This document shows positions 1-8,690 of a stretch of DNA of 64,000 nt, one piece after another; the stretch's first letter is position 1, and each line of letters begins with the position of its first letter. Below the pieces are notes generated by a model. That model was not told the origin of the DNA and did not search any database. It worked only from the letters and a program-made list of their open reading frames with translations. The position numbers were made by a program, and so were the translations under genes. The stretch covers positions 186,001-250,000 of the forward strand of contig NZ_FRCN01000011.1 in assembly GCF_900142925.1 (NCBI RefSeq), read 5' to 3'. This DNA is from Chitinophaga sp. CF418 (GTDB lineage Bacteria > Bacteroidota > Bacteroidia > Chitinophagales > Chitinophagaceae).

Positions 1-1
1 G

Positions 2-325
2 GATATCCTCATCCTCTCCCAGGTAGATGTTGTTCCTATGTGTATCATGGAAGCCAAAGTGATCGGTGTAATGCAGATGATCGACAACGGCGAGGCTGAT
101 GATAAAATCATTGCCGTAGCTGCCAACGATATGAGCGTAGCACACATCAACGATATCTCAGAACTGCCTCCACACTTCACTGCTGAAATCCGTCACTTCT
201 TCGAAGAGTATAAGAGACTGGAGCACAAAACAGTAAAAGTTTCTGAATTCCAGAACAAAACAGTGGCTGAACGCATCATACTGGAAAGCATCGAGTTCTA
301 CAACAAGACTTTCGGCGACAAATAA
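2..325 (+). CDS. ppa: Inorganic pyrophosphatase, C-terminal part (5' end outside window)
   Basis: The frame is already open at base 2 and runs about 107 residues to a TAA stop at 323-325, so only the C-terminal part of a soluble family I pyrophosphatase is present. The stretch MQMIDNGEADDKIIAV matches the active-site strand of this family, where acidic residues and a lysine hold Mg-pyrophosphate; a helix containing EEYKRLE follows, as usual. The enzyme hydrolyses pyrophosphate to phosphate in the cytosol and so pulls nucleotide, amino-acyl and lipid synthesis forward. A strong terminator follows six bases after the stop, so it ends its transcription unit. Nothing can be said about its start or promoter. 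Confidence 0.85.
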   Translation, partial: DILILSQVDVVPMCIMEAKVIGVMQMIDNGEADDKIIAVAANDMSVAHINDISELPPHFTAEIRHFFEEYKRLEHKTVKVSEFQNKTVAERIILESIEFYNKTFGDK

Positions 326-330
326 TTAAA

Positions 331-361
331 AAGGCTGGTAGCTCACCCGCTGCCAGCTTTT
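331..361 (+). terminator. Rho-independent terminator after ppa
   Basis: GCTGGTAGC at 334-342 pairs with GCTGCCAGC at 349-357 (one G-U pair) around a six-base loop and is followed by TTTT. Confidence 0.75.
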
Positions 362-372
362 CAAAAAGAAAC

Positions 373-424
373 ATCCCATAGCTACAGTACCTTCATGGTG
401 TCTATTGCTATGGGATTTGTTTTT
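373..424 (+). terminator. Second hairpin with T-rich tail after ppa
   Basis: ATCCCATAGC at 373-382 is the exact complement of GCTATGGGAT at 407-416, with a 24-base loop and a following T-rich stretch (TTTGTTTTT). The loop is long for a terminator, so it may be a back-up terminator or an unrelated palindrome. Confidence 0.4.
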
Positions 425-500
425 GCTGGACCTGCGTTTGTAGGCAGGGAACAAAACGATATCACTCGCTGCAATCAGCTCCGACGGGAATGGTTTCCCG

Positions 501-1274
501 TTAAAAGAATCGCTTGATGATCCTCAGCTTATGCGTTCTGACACCAGTATCGGTATTAGTAATTCCCTGGTTGTCGATAGGGTCCACCCTCACCTTCCCT
601 GATGAATGAATGATCTCATGATCATTCAGCAATATTCCCACGTGCGTAATACGCCCCTCTGCATTATCAAAGAAAGCCAGGTCACCTAAACGCGCTTCCT
701 GCAGAAAATCGACCGTCCCGCCCTGTGTAGCCTGCTGATAAGCATCCCTTAAAAGATCAATGCCCAGTGTTTTATATACCGTCTGCGTGAAACCGGAACA
801 ATCCACTCCAAATACCGACTTGCCACCCCATAGGTACGCCGTGTTCAGGTACTGGAAGGCCGCAGCCGTCAATGCACTGGTATCTACCGCATTCGCCTTG
901 CCTGTAGCTGCCAGCTTTTCCTCAAACTGTACCGTTACCTTTCCCCAGTTTGTAACAGGGCCATCCCCCGGCTTTACAGCGCATCCGAAAGGCACATGCA
1001 TAGGCTTGCCATTCAGCTGTATCCTGTTCACCCAACCAGTTGTATAATGTGTATACGGCGCATTATATAACTCCTCATCAATGGTTTCCAGATGATTGAA
1101 AGTAGCCCATCCTTCATACCCGTCAAACTGGCACTTCACTTTTACCCAACCATCATTTCCGGTAATAATAATTTCACTGCATTCACCCCACAAGGCTTGT
1201 GAGATAATTTCACTTTTGTGAGATGGTTCTGACCGTAACGGCATCACCGGTACAACAGTAATCGCGTATGGCAT
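501..1274 (-). CDS. SH3-domain NlpC/P60 family cell-wall hydrolase
   Basis: A 257-residue protein with an N-terminal bacterial SH3-like region (about residues 5-65) and a C-terminal NlpC/P60 papain-like domain. The catalytic cysteine is in GVDCSGF (about residue 158), preceded by YLWGGK; the catalytic histidine is in THVGI and a further polar residue is in IIHSSG. Family members cut the bond between D-glutamate and diaminopimelate in peptidoglycan stem peptides, and this SH3 plus P60 layout resembles the dipeptidyl-peptidase VI/YkfC type acting on freed muropeptides. No clear signal peptide is visible, which fits a cytosolic recycling role better than secretion; that is inference. It stands alone and is divergent from the sigma-like gene at 1355. 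Confidence 0.85.
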   Translation of the reverse strand: MPYAITVVPVMPLRSEPSHKSEIISQALWGECSEIIITGNDGWVKVKCQFDGYEGWATFNHLETIDEELYNAPYTHYTTGWVNRIQLNGKPMHVPFGCAVKPGDGPVTNWGKVTVQFEEKLAATGKANAVDTSALTAAAFQYLNTAYLWGGKSVFGVDCSGFTQTVYKTLGIDLLRDAYQQATQGGTVDFLQEARLGDLAFFDNAEGRITHVGILLNDHEIIHSSGKVRVDPIDNQGITNTDTGVRTHKLRIIKRFF

Positions 1275-1301
1275 ATTAATTGTCTAAAATAATTATATGT
1301 C

Positions 1302-1331
1302 AAAGACAACAAAATGAACATTTTTGTCTTT
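1302..1331. promoter_or_regulatory. Dyad in the divergent promoter region
   Basis: AAAGACAA at 1302-1309 is the exact inverted copy of TTGTCTTT at 1324-1331. It lies in the 80-base gap between the divergent P60 hydrolase and sigma-like genes and could be an operator; no regulator can be assigned. Confidence 0.3.
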
Positions 1332-1354
1332 AATATGTAAATATAGGTAACACT

Positions 1355-1927
1355 ATGCTACAGCAGTTAACTAATTTATCAGATAAAGAATTGATTTCCC
1401 GGGCAAGAAAACTCAAGGACCAGGAAGCAGAAGGTGTACTCATGGAAAGATACAGCCACCTAATGGTTGCTGTTTGCCTCCCTTACCTTAACAATGGTCC
1501 CGGAACCAGTCCCGAAGAAGTTTATCCCAGGCTGCTGCAGCGCCTCAGCGCCAGTCTTAGAACCCAGACGATCCCGAAAGCCAATGAATGGATATACCAT
1601 ACTATCAGGGCACAACAGGCTCAGACAGAAAAGAATAATCCATTTTTTCCCAGTACGGAATCCAGGGAACAGCAACAGATGGAAAACAAAGTAGAAAAGG
1701 TAGCTACCAACCTCAAAGAACAACAAGTGCTGGCAGCAGCAATGGAAGAGGCGCTTGGTAAACTGCCCGCAGAGGAAAAATATTTTCTGAAAGAATTTTA
1801 CCTGAACAATAAAACCTTTACAGAACTGGCCGCCGGCAAAAAGTATACTGTCGAAAAAACGAGGCAGATTCTGCAGCAGGCAAAGCAAAAAATGGCTTCC
1901 TTATTGATGAATGAAACCTATGAGTAA
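1355..1927 (+). CDS. Divergent ECF sigma-factor-like protein
   Basis: A 190-residue protein that resembles an RNA polymerase ECF sigma factor in layout but is poorly conserved. The N-terminus (SDKELISRARKLKDQEAEGV, then LMERYSHLMVAVCLPYL) corresponds to region 2, and the C-terminus (EEALGKLPAEEKYFLKEFYL, then FTELAAGK with a helix-turn-helix-like tail) to region 4. The usual acidic DIVQDVF-type motif of region 2 is missing. Its stop overlaps the start of the zinc-finger membrane protein at 1911, exactly as sigma/anti-sigma pairs overlap, and a clearer pair with the same order follows at 3259. I infer a diverged sigma factor, possibly one that lost core recognition. Confidence 0.55.
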   Translation: MLQQLTNLSDKELISRARKLKDQEAEGVLMERYSHLMVAVCLPYLNNGPGTSPEEVYPRLLQRLSASLRTQTIPKANEWIYHTIRAQQAQTEKNNPFFPSTESREQQQMENKVEKVATNLKEQQVLAAAMEEALGKLPAEEKYFLKEFYLNNKTFTELAAGKKYTVEKTRQILQQAKQKMASLLMNETYE

Positions 1928-3017
1928 CTTGGAAAACAATGAAAAAATACTGAAGATCTTCAGTAACATCCGCTGCCTGAACAGGGATCAGCTTCCCCGT
2001 TACCTCGATGGCCGTCTCACTGATGTTGAGAAACACCTGGTGGAACAGCACCTCGTTGACTGTGACCTCTGTTTCGATGCATTACAGGTACTCCAGCAAC
2101 CCCAGTACAGGGAAAAATACCAACCACTCGCCAGCAGCATGCAACAATTCATCCGCGCCAGTATTAAGCGGATATCACAGGTGCATAAGGTAGAACGCTA
2201 CCAACGCCAGGAGCAGAAAAAGGAGAGCTTCCTGATCTACTTCTGGGTAGTGGCAGCTATTGCCATTGGTGCAGGCGGTATTTATCTCGTACAGCAGCAA
2301 AGCAAATTCAAAACGCCGGTATCTAAAGCAATTGCCAGCAATACAGAATTGCCGGCTACACAGTCGGAAACTCCCCGCGTACAGGCGGCCATCGTCACTC
2401 CTGTCCGGACTGAAAATGAAGTAAGCCGAAAACCTGCAGAACCGGTTACCACCACCACACCGGCGCCGGCGCCACCCGATATGCCCAAACCTGTTGTGAA
2501 GGATTCCGTAAAAACAAAAGTCAAACCACCGGCTACCGCCGCTGCTGTCAAAGACAGTATCAGGGATAGCGCCCGGAAACAGCTGACTGCTGCGCCTAAA
2601 TCACCGGAAGTGAAAGACGCTCCGAAGGATAAACCAGCTACACCGGAACAAAAGGATACACCGACCGTAGCAAAGAAAACAGAAGATAAACCGGAGCCTA
2701 AAGCGCCACCTCCGCCAAAGAAAGAAAAAGAGGACGCCCCCGAAAAGAAGCCCGCTGCAGAGTCCACAAGTACGGATGAATTCCTCTATAAGGCTGCTAT
2801 GGTATATCACCAGCAGGGCGACCTGAATGAGGCTATTTCCCGCTATAAACACCTTTCTGAAAGCCCCGGCAAGTACGGTGAACTGTCCCGCTATCAGTTG
2901 GCTGTCTGCTACCGCAGCAAAGGCCAGACCGGCAAAGCCCGCCGTATGTTCAAGGAGGTGGTGCGCATGAACGGCAGCATGAAAGACAAGGCACAGGCAG
3001 CCCTGGATAACCTCTGA
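1911..3017 (+). CDS. Membrane anti-sigma-like protein with zinc finger and C-terminal TPR
   Basis: 368 residues, starting at 1911 or at the second ATG at 1920; either start overlaps the upstream sigma-like gene. Domains in order: a zf-HC2-type zinc finger with HLVDCDLC (H-x3-C-x2-C, about residues 46-54), one transmembrane helix (about 107-126), a long Pro/Lys/Thr/Ala-rich linker (about 135-290), and a C-terminal TPR-like segment beginning EFLYKAAMVYHQQGD. In the zinc-finger anti-sigma family the cytosolic finger holds the sigma factor and the outer part senses envelope state; here the outer part would be a periplasmic TPR on a stalk. Pairing with the gene at 1355 is inferred from overlap. 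The low-complexity linker is typical of envelope-spanning proteins. Confidence 0.7.
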   Translation: MKPMSNLENNEKILKIFSNIRCLNRDQLPRYLDGRLTDVEKHLVEQHLVDCDLCFDALQVLQQPQYREKYQPLASSMQQFIRASIKRISQVHKVERYQRQEQKKESFLIYFWVVAAIAIGAGGIYLVQQQSKFKTPVSKAIASNTELPATQSETPRVQAAIVTPVRTENEVSRKPAEPVTTTTPAPAPPDMPKPVVKDSVKTKVKPPATAAAVKDSIRDSARKQLTAAPKSPEVKDAPKDKPATPEQKDTPTVAKKTEDKPEPKAPPPPKKEKEDAPEKKPAAESTSTDEFLYKAAMVYHQQGDLNEAISRYKHLSESPGKYGELSRYQLAVCYRSKGQTGKARRMFKEVVRMNGSMKDKAQAALDNL

Positions 3018-3055
3018 TCTCATTGATTCGGCCCCATCCCCCATAAACTGGTAAA

Positions 3056-3108
3056 TAAGTCCATAAAGCATTCCCATACCCCAATAAACGGAGTTCTTTA
3101 TGGGCTTA
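3056..3108. repeat. Imperfect inverted repeat between the two sigma modules
   Basis: TAAGTCCATAAAG at 3056-3068 pairs with CTTTATGGGCTTA at 3096-3108 with a 27-base loop and one mismatch. It has no T-tract, so terminator function is doubtful. It sits in the 241-base gap after the first anti-sigma gene. Confidence 0.45.
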
Positions 3109-3258
3109 GCAGACCTCGATCCATTCCCCTGTCTTTCTGTTTATATCCTCCCGGTTAGGTAAGCATACAGTCCTCCCCTGTCCATCAGTTACTTTTATTT
3201 TTTATGGAAATTCCAGGGCTCACGCATCTTTATATTACAAGTATTTTATCTTTATCCA

Positions 3259-3825
3259 GTGAATTATAAGAATAGCCAGGAATTAACAGACGAAGAGCTG
3301 CTGGAACGGTTCAAAACCGATGAGAACAGCGATTGGATAGGCATCCTGTTTGACAGGTATGCGATCCTTTTATTGGGTATGTGTATGAAATACCTTAAAA
3401 ATGAAGAGGATGCAAGAGATAGTGTACAACAGATCTTCCTGAAGGTATTAGCTGAGATCAACAAGCACAAGGTACAATTCTTCAGGGCCTGGATCTACCA
3501 GGTAACCAGGAACCATTGCCTGATGCAGTTAAGACACAAAACCCAGGTAAGACAGGAGGAAGTCAGTGAAAAACACATGAACAATCCTACGGAACAGGAA
3601 GAAGACAAAGCCAGATTTGTAGAAAAGGATAACTTGCTGGAGAATATGCAGCATGCCCTGGAACAGTTAAACCCTGAACAGCGTATCTGTGTCAAACTAT
3701 TTTACCTTCAGAAATTATCTTACCAGGATATTGCCGGCCAGACCGGTTATACCCTGTTACAGGTAAAAAGTTATATTCAGAACGGAAAGCGTAACCTGAA
3801 GCTGTTATTGGGTGCGCAGGGATAG
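3259..3825 (+). CDS. ECF-family RNA polymerase sigma factor
   Basis: 188 residues with a GTG start; no better in-frame ATG exists before the conserved region. Region 2 is LFDRYAILLLGMCMKYL followed by NEEDARDSVQQIFLKVLAE (core binding and -10 recognition), and region 4 is LEQLNPEQRICVKLFYLQKL followed by YQDIAGQTGYTLLQVKSYI (helix-turn-helix for -35 binding). It directs RNA polymerase to a small regulon, probably tied to envelope signals because the next gene, 58 bases downstream, is a membrane zinc-finger anti-sigma. The pair repeats the order seen at 1355/1911. Confidence 0.85.
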   Translation: MNYKNSQELTDEELLERFKTDENSDWIGILFDRYAILLLGMCMKYLKNEEDARDSVQQIFLKVLAEINKHKVQFFRAWIYQVTRNHCLMQLRHKTQVRQEEVSEKHMNNPTEQEEDKARFVEKDNLLENMQHALEQLNPEQRICVKLFYLQKLSYQDIAGQTGYTLLQVKSYIQNGKRNLKLLLGAQG

Positions 3826-3883
3826 CAAAGTATTGTATGAATGCATCAGATAAGTATGCACGAATTTAATTATTGACGATTTT

Positions 3884-4237
3884 ATGAACGAAGAATATCA
3901 GGATATTTTCACCACAACGGCCTGTCCTACCCAGCAGCAATTGCTGGATTATGTACAGGGCCGGTTATCGGCTGACGAGCAACATGAAGTGGAACTTCAT
4001 CTGGCTGATTGTGAGATGTGCAGTGAAGCTGTGGAGGGATTATCTGCATTTGAGCAGAAGGAAAAGATACCCGTATGGCTACGCCAGATGAAATGGCAGA
4101 TGCTGCGTAAACTGCGTGCCCGCAAACGTCGTAAGCACCAGGTGTCCTACTTTATTGAACTGGCCATCATCGTACTTGTGGTCCTTTTCATTATACTGGG
4201 GGCGTTCTGGACATACCATTTCATGACGCATAAATAA
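3884..4237 (+). CDS. Short zinc-finger membrane anti-sigma factor
   Basis: 117 residues. A zf-HC2 finger is seen in HLADCEMC (H-x3-C-x2-C, about residues 46-53), preceded by LLDYVQGRLSADEQHEVE; a basic stretch RKLRARKRRKHQ leads into one C-terminal transmembrane helix (YFIELAIIVLVVLFIILGAF). With almost no periplasmic part it cannot sense the envelope by itself, so release of the sigma factor at 3259 probably depends on redox/zinc state of the finger or on a partner. The last gene before a strong terminator. Confidence 0.8.
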   Translation: MNEEYQDIFTTTACPTQQQLLDYVQGRLSADEQHEVELHLADCEMCSEAVEGLSAFEQKEKIPVWLRQMKWQMLRKLRARKRRKHQVSYFIELAIIVLVVLFIILGAFWTYHFMTHK

Positions 4238-4252
4238 AGATCTTCCCCACAT

Positions 4253-4290
4253 AAAAAAGTCCCGGCTGTATAAACAACCGGGACTTTTTT
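4253..4290. terminator. Bidirectional rho-independent terminator
   Basis: AAAAAAGTCCCGG (4253-4265) and CCGGGACTTTTTT (4278-4290) are exact inverted copies around a 12-base loop, so it can serve both the anti-sigma gene on the plus strand and the TPR gene on the minus strand. Confidence 0.9.
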
Positions 4291-4311
4291 ATGAAAAATG
4301 TATCAATACTA

Positions 4312-5574
4312 TTATTTCAGATTTTCCAGCTTTTTCTTAACAACTTCTACTTTCGCATTGTCGTTCTTAATAGCATAGATCTTCTGCAGCGCATACAGAC
4401 AGCTTTCGTAAGTCTGTTTGTCGCTTGGCTCCAGGCTTGCAGCTTTAGCAGTGAAGTTTTCGTCTGCTTTCTCAAAGAAAGGCAGCGCCTGATCCATCAG
4501 ACCAGTAACTTTTGCCTGCAGTTCTTTTGCTTTAGGAGTACTCAGAGATTTGCTGTCCATTGCGTTCAGCTCTTTGTTGAAACCTACTGCACGGTTGAAG
4601 TACAGTGCGCCTAACTGGAAGTTAGCAGTAGCATCATCAGCTTTCAGTTCGATCGCTTTTTTGTAAGCAGCTTCTGCTTTGTTCATCAGCTCATCGTAGT
4701 TAGCTGGTTTTGCAGCATCCTGACCGCCTTCACCACGAGGGTTAGCCAGGTTGTCTACACGGATACCGTAGTCCAGCACTGTCTGAAAATCGTTTGGATT
4801 CTCCGCCATTTTCTTTTCCAGCATACTCAGTAACTCAGCAGTTTTACCGGTTTTGGAGTAGTACATCAGCTCCATATCGTTAAAACGCTTGTCTTTAGGG
4901 AAGGTTGTTTTACCTTCTTCTATAGTTTTCAGCCAGTTGGCGTTATCACCTTTTTCTTCGTAAGTCTGTGCCAGCAGCACATACAGGGCTGGTTCAGCCT
5001 TGAAATGCATATCAGCAGCTTTTCTCAGGTAGATCAGTCCATCATCTTTCTTACCTGCCTGGTTAGCAGCATAACCAGCATAGAAGGTCATAGAAGTATC
5101 TGCAGGAATAGAACCACCTAAGTTCTTACCGTTATAGAAGTCAGCGATGGAAAAAGCGTCTTTGAAATGTAAATACGCGGAATCCCATTTCTGGTCATTC
5201 AGGTTAGCATAACCTGCGTTACCTATGGTAGCATACAGGTTAAACATGCGCTGGTTCATTTCCAGCAGGGCTTCAGGTAATTTAGCATTGATATCCAGTG
5301 CTTTCTTATAAGCATCGAATGCTTCCAGTGCTTCTTTAGGATCTTTCTTCTCAGTAGCTGTTGCTTCGAAGATCTTACCCTTTACATACCAGGTTTTAGC
5401 CTCTCCTTTGGTTTTTTCATTTTCCAGTGCTGCCTGAATATCGGCTTTCGCTTTATCATAGTCTTTTTTAGTCAGTGCCTCTTCTGCGCTGTTTACCTTC
5501 GCACGCTGCGCTACAGCAACCAATCCTGCACTGCAAAAGACCAATGATACCAGTAGTTTTTTCATGTTGCTCAA
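4312..5574 (-). CDS. Exported TPR-repeat protein
   Basis: 420 residues with a signal peptide (KKLLVSLVFCSAGLVAVAQ; cleavage probably after AVA or at Q). The mature part is a series of tetratricopeptide repeats, for example EALTKKDYDKAKADIQAALE near the N-terminus and AEAAYKKAIELKADDATANF near residue 300. Such proteins act as periplasmic or outer-membrane-associated scaffolds; no enzymatic motif is visible and the partner is unknown. It lies downstream of gyrA on the same strand with a 120-base gap. Very similar stand-alone TPR proteins are common in Chitinophagaceae. Confidence 0.75.
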   Translation of the reverse strand: MSNMKKLLVSLVFCSAGLVAVAQRAKVNSAEEALTKKDYDKAKADIQAALENEKTKGEAKTWYVKGKIFEATATEKKDPKEALEAFDAYKKALDINAKLPEALLEMNQRMFNLYATIGNAGYANLNDQKWDSAYLHFKDAFSIADFYNGKNLGGSIPADTSMTFYAGYAANQAGKKDDGLIYLRKAADMHFKAEPALYVLLAQTYEEKGDNANWLKTIEEGKTTFPKDKRFNDMELMYYSKTGKTAELLSMLEKKMAENPNDFQTVLDYGIRVDNLANPRGEGGQDAAKPANYDELMNKAEAAYKKAIELKADDATANFQLGALYFNRAVGFNKELNAMDSKSLSTPKAKELQAKVTGLMDQALPFFEKADENFTAKAASLEPSDKQTYESCLYALQKIYAIKNDNAKVEVVKKKLENLK

Positions 5575-5694
5575 TATTTTTTTGTTTTCTTAAGTATGGC
5601 CTTAGATTTTAATGCCTGTTTCAACCATAATAAATACAATCCGCCGCAGGTTAACCATTATTAGTTCGCACAAATATTTTGCGGTTTCTTATAA

Positions 5695-8283
5695 TTATTC
5701 TGCAGGCGTTCCATCTTCCGAAGCCTCAGCTGTTGCTGTTCCCGGATTTTCTGAGCTGTTGTCCAGGGGCTGTTCGCTTCCATCTCCTTCCATACCTTCA
5801 TTATCGAGCTTTTCCTCTTCCTGTTCATCCAGACGTGCTACGGCCGCTATTTCATCGGTATCGTCCAGTCTGATCAGGCGAACACCCTGTGTAGCCCTGC
5901 CCGCCTCGCGGATGTCAGCTACCGCCATACGGATGGTAATACCGGACTTACAGGTGATCATCAGGTCATCTTTCTCTGTTACGTCAAGGATCGCGATCAG
6001 GTTACCTGTTTTTTCTGTGATATTGATGGTTTTAACACCTTTACCACCGCGGTTGGTAATTCTATATTCTTCAATCTCAGTACGTTTGCCGAATCCCTTC
6101 TCAGAAACCACCAGCACAGTGCGGGTTTCATCCTCCTTATTTACACAAATCATACCAACCACCTCATCTTTGTCATTATCCACCTCAATACCTCTTACAC
6201 CGATCGCTCCACGGCCTGTGTCACGTACGGTATTTTCAGGGAAACGGATAGCGCGGCCGCTCTTGATAGCCATCATGATCTCACTGTTACCGTTGGTCAG
6301 CTTAGCTTCCAGCAATTGGTCGCCTTCATTGACGGTGATAGCGTTCACACCATTCTGACGCGGGCGGGAAAACTCTTCCAGCAGGGTCTTCTTGATGGTA
6401 CCATTTGCCGTACAAAGCACAATATAATGAGAGCTGATAAAATCTTTATCACCCAGGTCCTTAATATCTATAATTGCTCTGATCTTGTCATCTGTCGGCA
6501 GGTTGATCAGGTTCTGAATAGCACGTCCCTTACCGCTCTTTTCACCCTCAGGAATCTCGTACACCTTCAGCCAGTAACAACGGCCTTTCTCTGTGAAGAA
6601 CAACATGGTATGGTGGGTAGAGGCTACGAACAGGTGCTCGATATAGTCCTCTTCGCGGGTCTTGCCACCCAATGCACCACGGCCGCCACGTTTCTGCTGA
6701 CGGTAGTCATATGCCGAAGTACGTTTGATATAACCCAGGTGGGAGATAGTGATCACCACATCTTCCTCTGCAATGATATCTTCCATACGCATTTCACTCG
6801 CCAGGTACTGGATCTCAGTCTTACGCTCGTCACCGAAACGTTTCTTCACATCTTCCAGTTCTTCCTTGATGATCTTGAAACGCAGTCCTTCGTCAGACAA
6901 TACCTCCTTCAGGTAGGCTATCAGTTTCATTACTTCATCATATTCTTCCTTGATCTTATCACGCTCCATACCGGTCAGACGTTGTAAACGCAGTTCCAGT
7001 ATTGCCTTAGACTGAATCTCACTCAGTTCGAAGCGGCTCATCAAACCGTCTTTGGCTTCTTCCGGTGTACGGGAAGCACGTATCAGGGCAATGACCTCGT
7101 CCAGGTGATCCAGCGCTATCAGGTAGCCCTGTAAGATATGCGCTTTTTCTTCTGCTTTACGCAGGTCAAAACGCGTTCTGCGTACTACTACTTCATGACG
7201 GAACTCTACGAACTCTGACAGCATTTCTTTCAGGTTCAGTACACGCGGACGTCCCTTTACAAGCGCCACGTTATTGATACCGTAAGAAGTCTGCAGTTCA
7301 GAATATTTATACAGCTGGTTGATCACCACGTTAGCAATCGCTTCACGTTTCAGATCGATCACCAGGCGCATACCGTCGCGGTCACTCTCGTCACGCGCTT
7401 CGGAAATACCTTCAATTATTTTATCATCAGCCAGCTGTGCGATCTTCTGGTGCAGGGCCGCCTTATTGATCTGATAAGGCAGTTCATAGATCACGAGGCG
7501 CTCACGGCCCGCTTTGGATGTTTCTACGTTGATCTTACCACGTACCACTACCCTTCCGCGGCCGGTCTCAAAGCCCTGTTTTACCCCTTCATAACCGTAG
7601 ATGATACCACCTGTAGGGAAGTCCGGCGCTTTCACATGCTTTATCAGTTCTTCAATCGTAATGTCACGGTTATCGATGTATGCAATTGCACCATCCACTA
7701 CCTCAGTAAGATTGTGCGGCATGATGTTGGTAGCCATACCTACCGCAATACCGGACGCACCATTGATCAGGAGGTTCGGAATACGTGTAGGCAATACAGT
7801 AGGCTCTTCCAGGGTATCGTCAAAGTTCAGCGTGAAATCCACTGTTTCTTTATCGATGTCCTCCAGCATTGCCTCCGCCATGCGCTGCAGACGGATCTCC
7901 GTATAACGCATTGCTGCCGGCATATCCCCATCCACAGACCCGAAGTTACCCTGACCGTCTACCAGCATGTAACGTAAGCTCCATGGCTGGGCCATACGTA
8001 CAATGGTATCATAGATGGAGGCGTCACCATGCGGGTGGAATTTACCCATTACCTCCCCTACAATACGGGCTGACTTCTTGTAAGGTTTATTACTGTTATT
8101 CCCTAACTCATTCATACCAAACAACACGCGGCGGTGTACCGGCTTTAAACCGTCCCGGACATCCGGAAGAGCACGACCAACGATCACTGACATAGAATAG
8201 TCTATGTATGCCGTTTTCATCTGCTCCTCAATGTTGATCTGGATGATCCTGCCGTCTTGCTGATTTTCCGTATTTTCTGACAT
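5695..8283 (-). CDS. gyrA: DNA gyrase subunit A
   Basis: 862 residues, full length. The breakage-reunion domain starts after a short tail with MKTAYIDYSMSVIVGRALPD; the catalytic tyrosine is Tyr127 in AAMRYTEIRL. The C-terminal wrapping domain has a GyrA box, QKRGGRG, and six-bladed repeats, and ends in an acidic tail rich in Glu/Asp. With GyrB (not in this window) it introduces negative supercoils using ATP. In the quinolone-determining region the motif is HPHGDASIYD: Ala88 occupies the position of E. coli Ser83 while Asp92 matches E. coli Asp87. A -7 box lies 47 bases upstream of the start. Confidence 0.97.
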   Translation of the reverse strand: MSENTENQQDGRIIQINIEEQMKTAYIDYSMSVIVGRALPDVRDGLKPVHRRVLFGMNELGNNSNKPYKKSARIVGEVMGKFHPHGDASIYDTIVRMAQPWSLRYMLVDGQGNFGSVDGDMPAAMRYTEIRLQRMAEAMLEDIDKETVDFTLNFDDTLEEPTVLPTRIPNLLINGASGIAVGMATNIMPHNLTEVVDGAIAYIDNRDITIEELIKHVKAPDFPTGGIIYGYEGVKQGFETGRGRVVVRGKINVETSKAGRERLVIYELPYQINKAALHQKIAQLADDKIIEGISEARDESDRDGMRLVIDLKREAIANVVINQLYKYSELQTSYGINNVALVKGRPRVLNLKEMLSEFVEFRHEVVVRRTRFDLRKAEEKAHILQGYLIALDHLDEVIALIRASRTPEEAKDGLMSRFELSEIQSKAILELRLQRLTGMERDKIKEEYDEVMKLIAYLKEVLSDEGLRFKIIKEELEDVKKRFGDERKTEIQYLASEMRMEDIIAEEDVVITISHLGYIKRTSAYDYRQQKRGGRGALGGKTREEDYIEHLFVASTHHTMLFFTEKGRCYWLKVYEIPEGEKSGKGRAIQNLINLPTDDKIRAIIDIKDLGDKDFISSHYIVLCTANGTIKKTLLEEFSRPRQNGVNAITVNEGDQLLEAKLTNGNSEIMMAIKSGRAIRFPENTVRDTGRGAIGVRGIEVDNDKDEVVGMICVNKEDETRTVLVVSEKGFGKRTEIEEYRITNRGGKGVKTINITEKTGNLIAILDVTEKDDLMITCKSGITIRMAVADIREAGRATQGVRLIRLDDTDEIAAVARLDEQEEEKLDNEGMEGDGSEQPLDNSSENPGTATAEASEDGTPAE

Positions 8284-8330
8284 TGTATATTGTTGATTTA
8301 CAATTTACTTCCTAAAAAAATAAATAGATG

Positions 8331-8338
8331 CAAATATA
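8331..8338 (-). promoter_or_regulatory. Bacteroidetes -7 box for gyrA
   Basis: CAAATATA on the plus strand reads TATATTTG on the minus strand, matching TAnnTTTG; it is 47 bases upstream of the gyrA ATG. A -33 TTG was not clear. Confidence 0.5.
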
Positions 8339-8604
8339 GCCATTTTAAGCCGTATTCCGGCCTTTTTGACAGAGAATGTGAATAAAAAAGGAATTGTCAT
8401 ATGCTACAAATACGCTATGCAATAGTAACTATTTCTGCAGATACTCCATTTAATCCTTATTTTGCAACAACTCCTTCAATTAATATTCCATATAATAGAA
8501 AAGAGGAATATTGGGAAAATAAAATATTGGCAAACATTTTGTTTTTAACCCGGTGAAAATCAGAGGGTCACGGACAGTTAATTAGAATTCAGGTAGGTTA
8601 AAAA

Positions 8605-8624
8605 CGAAATTTACTGAAATTTCG
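8605..8624. promoter_or_regulatory. Perfect palindrome upstream of saccharopine dehydrogenase gene
   Basis: CGAAATTT-ACTG-AAATTTCG has 8-bp perfect arms and a 4-base centre, 67 bases before the ATG at 8691. This fits a dimeric repressor operator, but no regulator is adjacent. Confidence 0.35.
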
Positions 8625-8690
8625 AACATTAGTAACACGACTGATGTTAAATCCCTGTTCTGTAACCATATTAAAGATGAACAAATTAAT

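Larger units (their letters stand above)
8284..8690. other. Divergent intergenic region gyrA / saccharopine dehydrogenase
   Basis: 407 bases without a gene. It holds the gyrA promoter box (8331-8338, minus strand) and a perfect short palindrome at 8605-8624. The rest is AT-rich and I see no small ORF or further repeat in it. Confidence 0.6.

Noticed and set aside
484..501. Hairpin ACGGGAA/TTCCCGT after the P60 hydrolase gene as terminator
   Set aside because: No T-tract on the minus strand and it touches the stop codon.
6316..6987. Plus-strand open frames opposite gyrA (also 7450-7977 and others)
   Set aside because: They are mirror frames of a well conserved gene.
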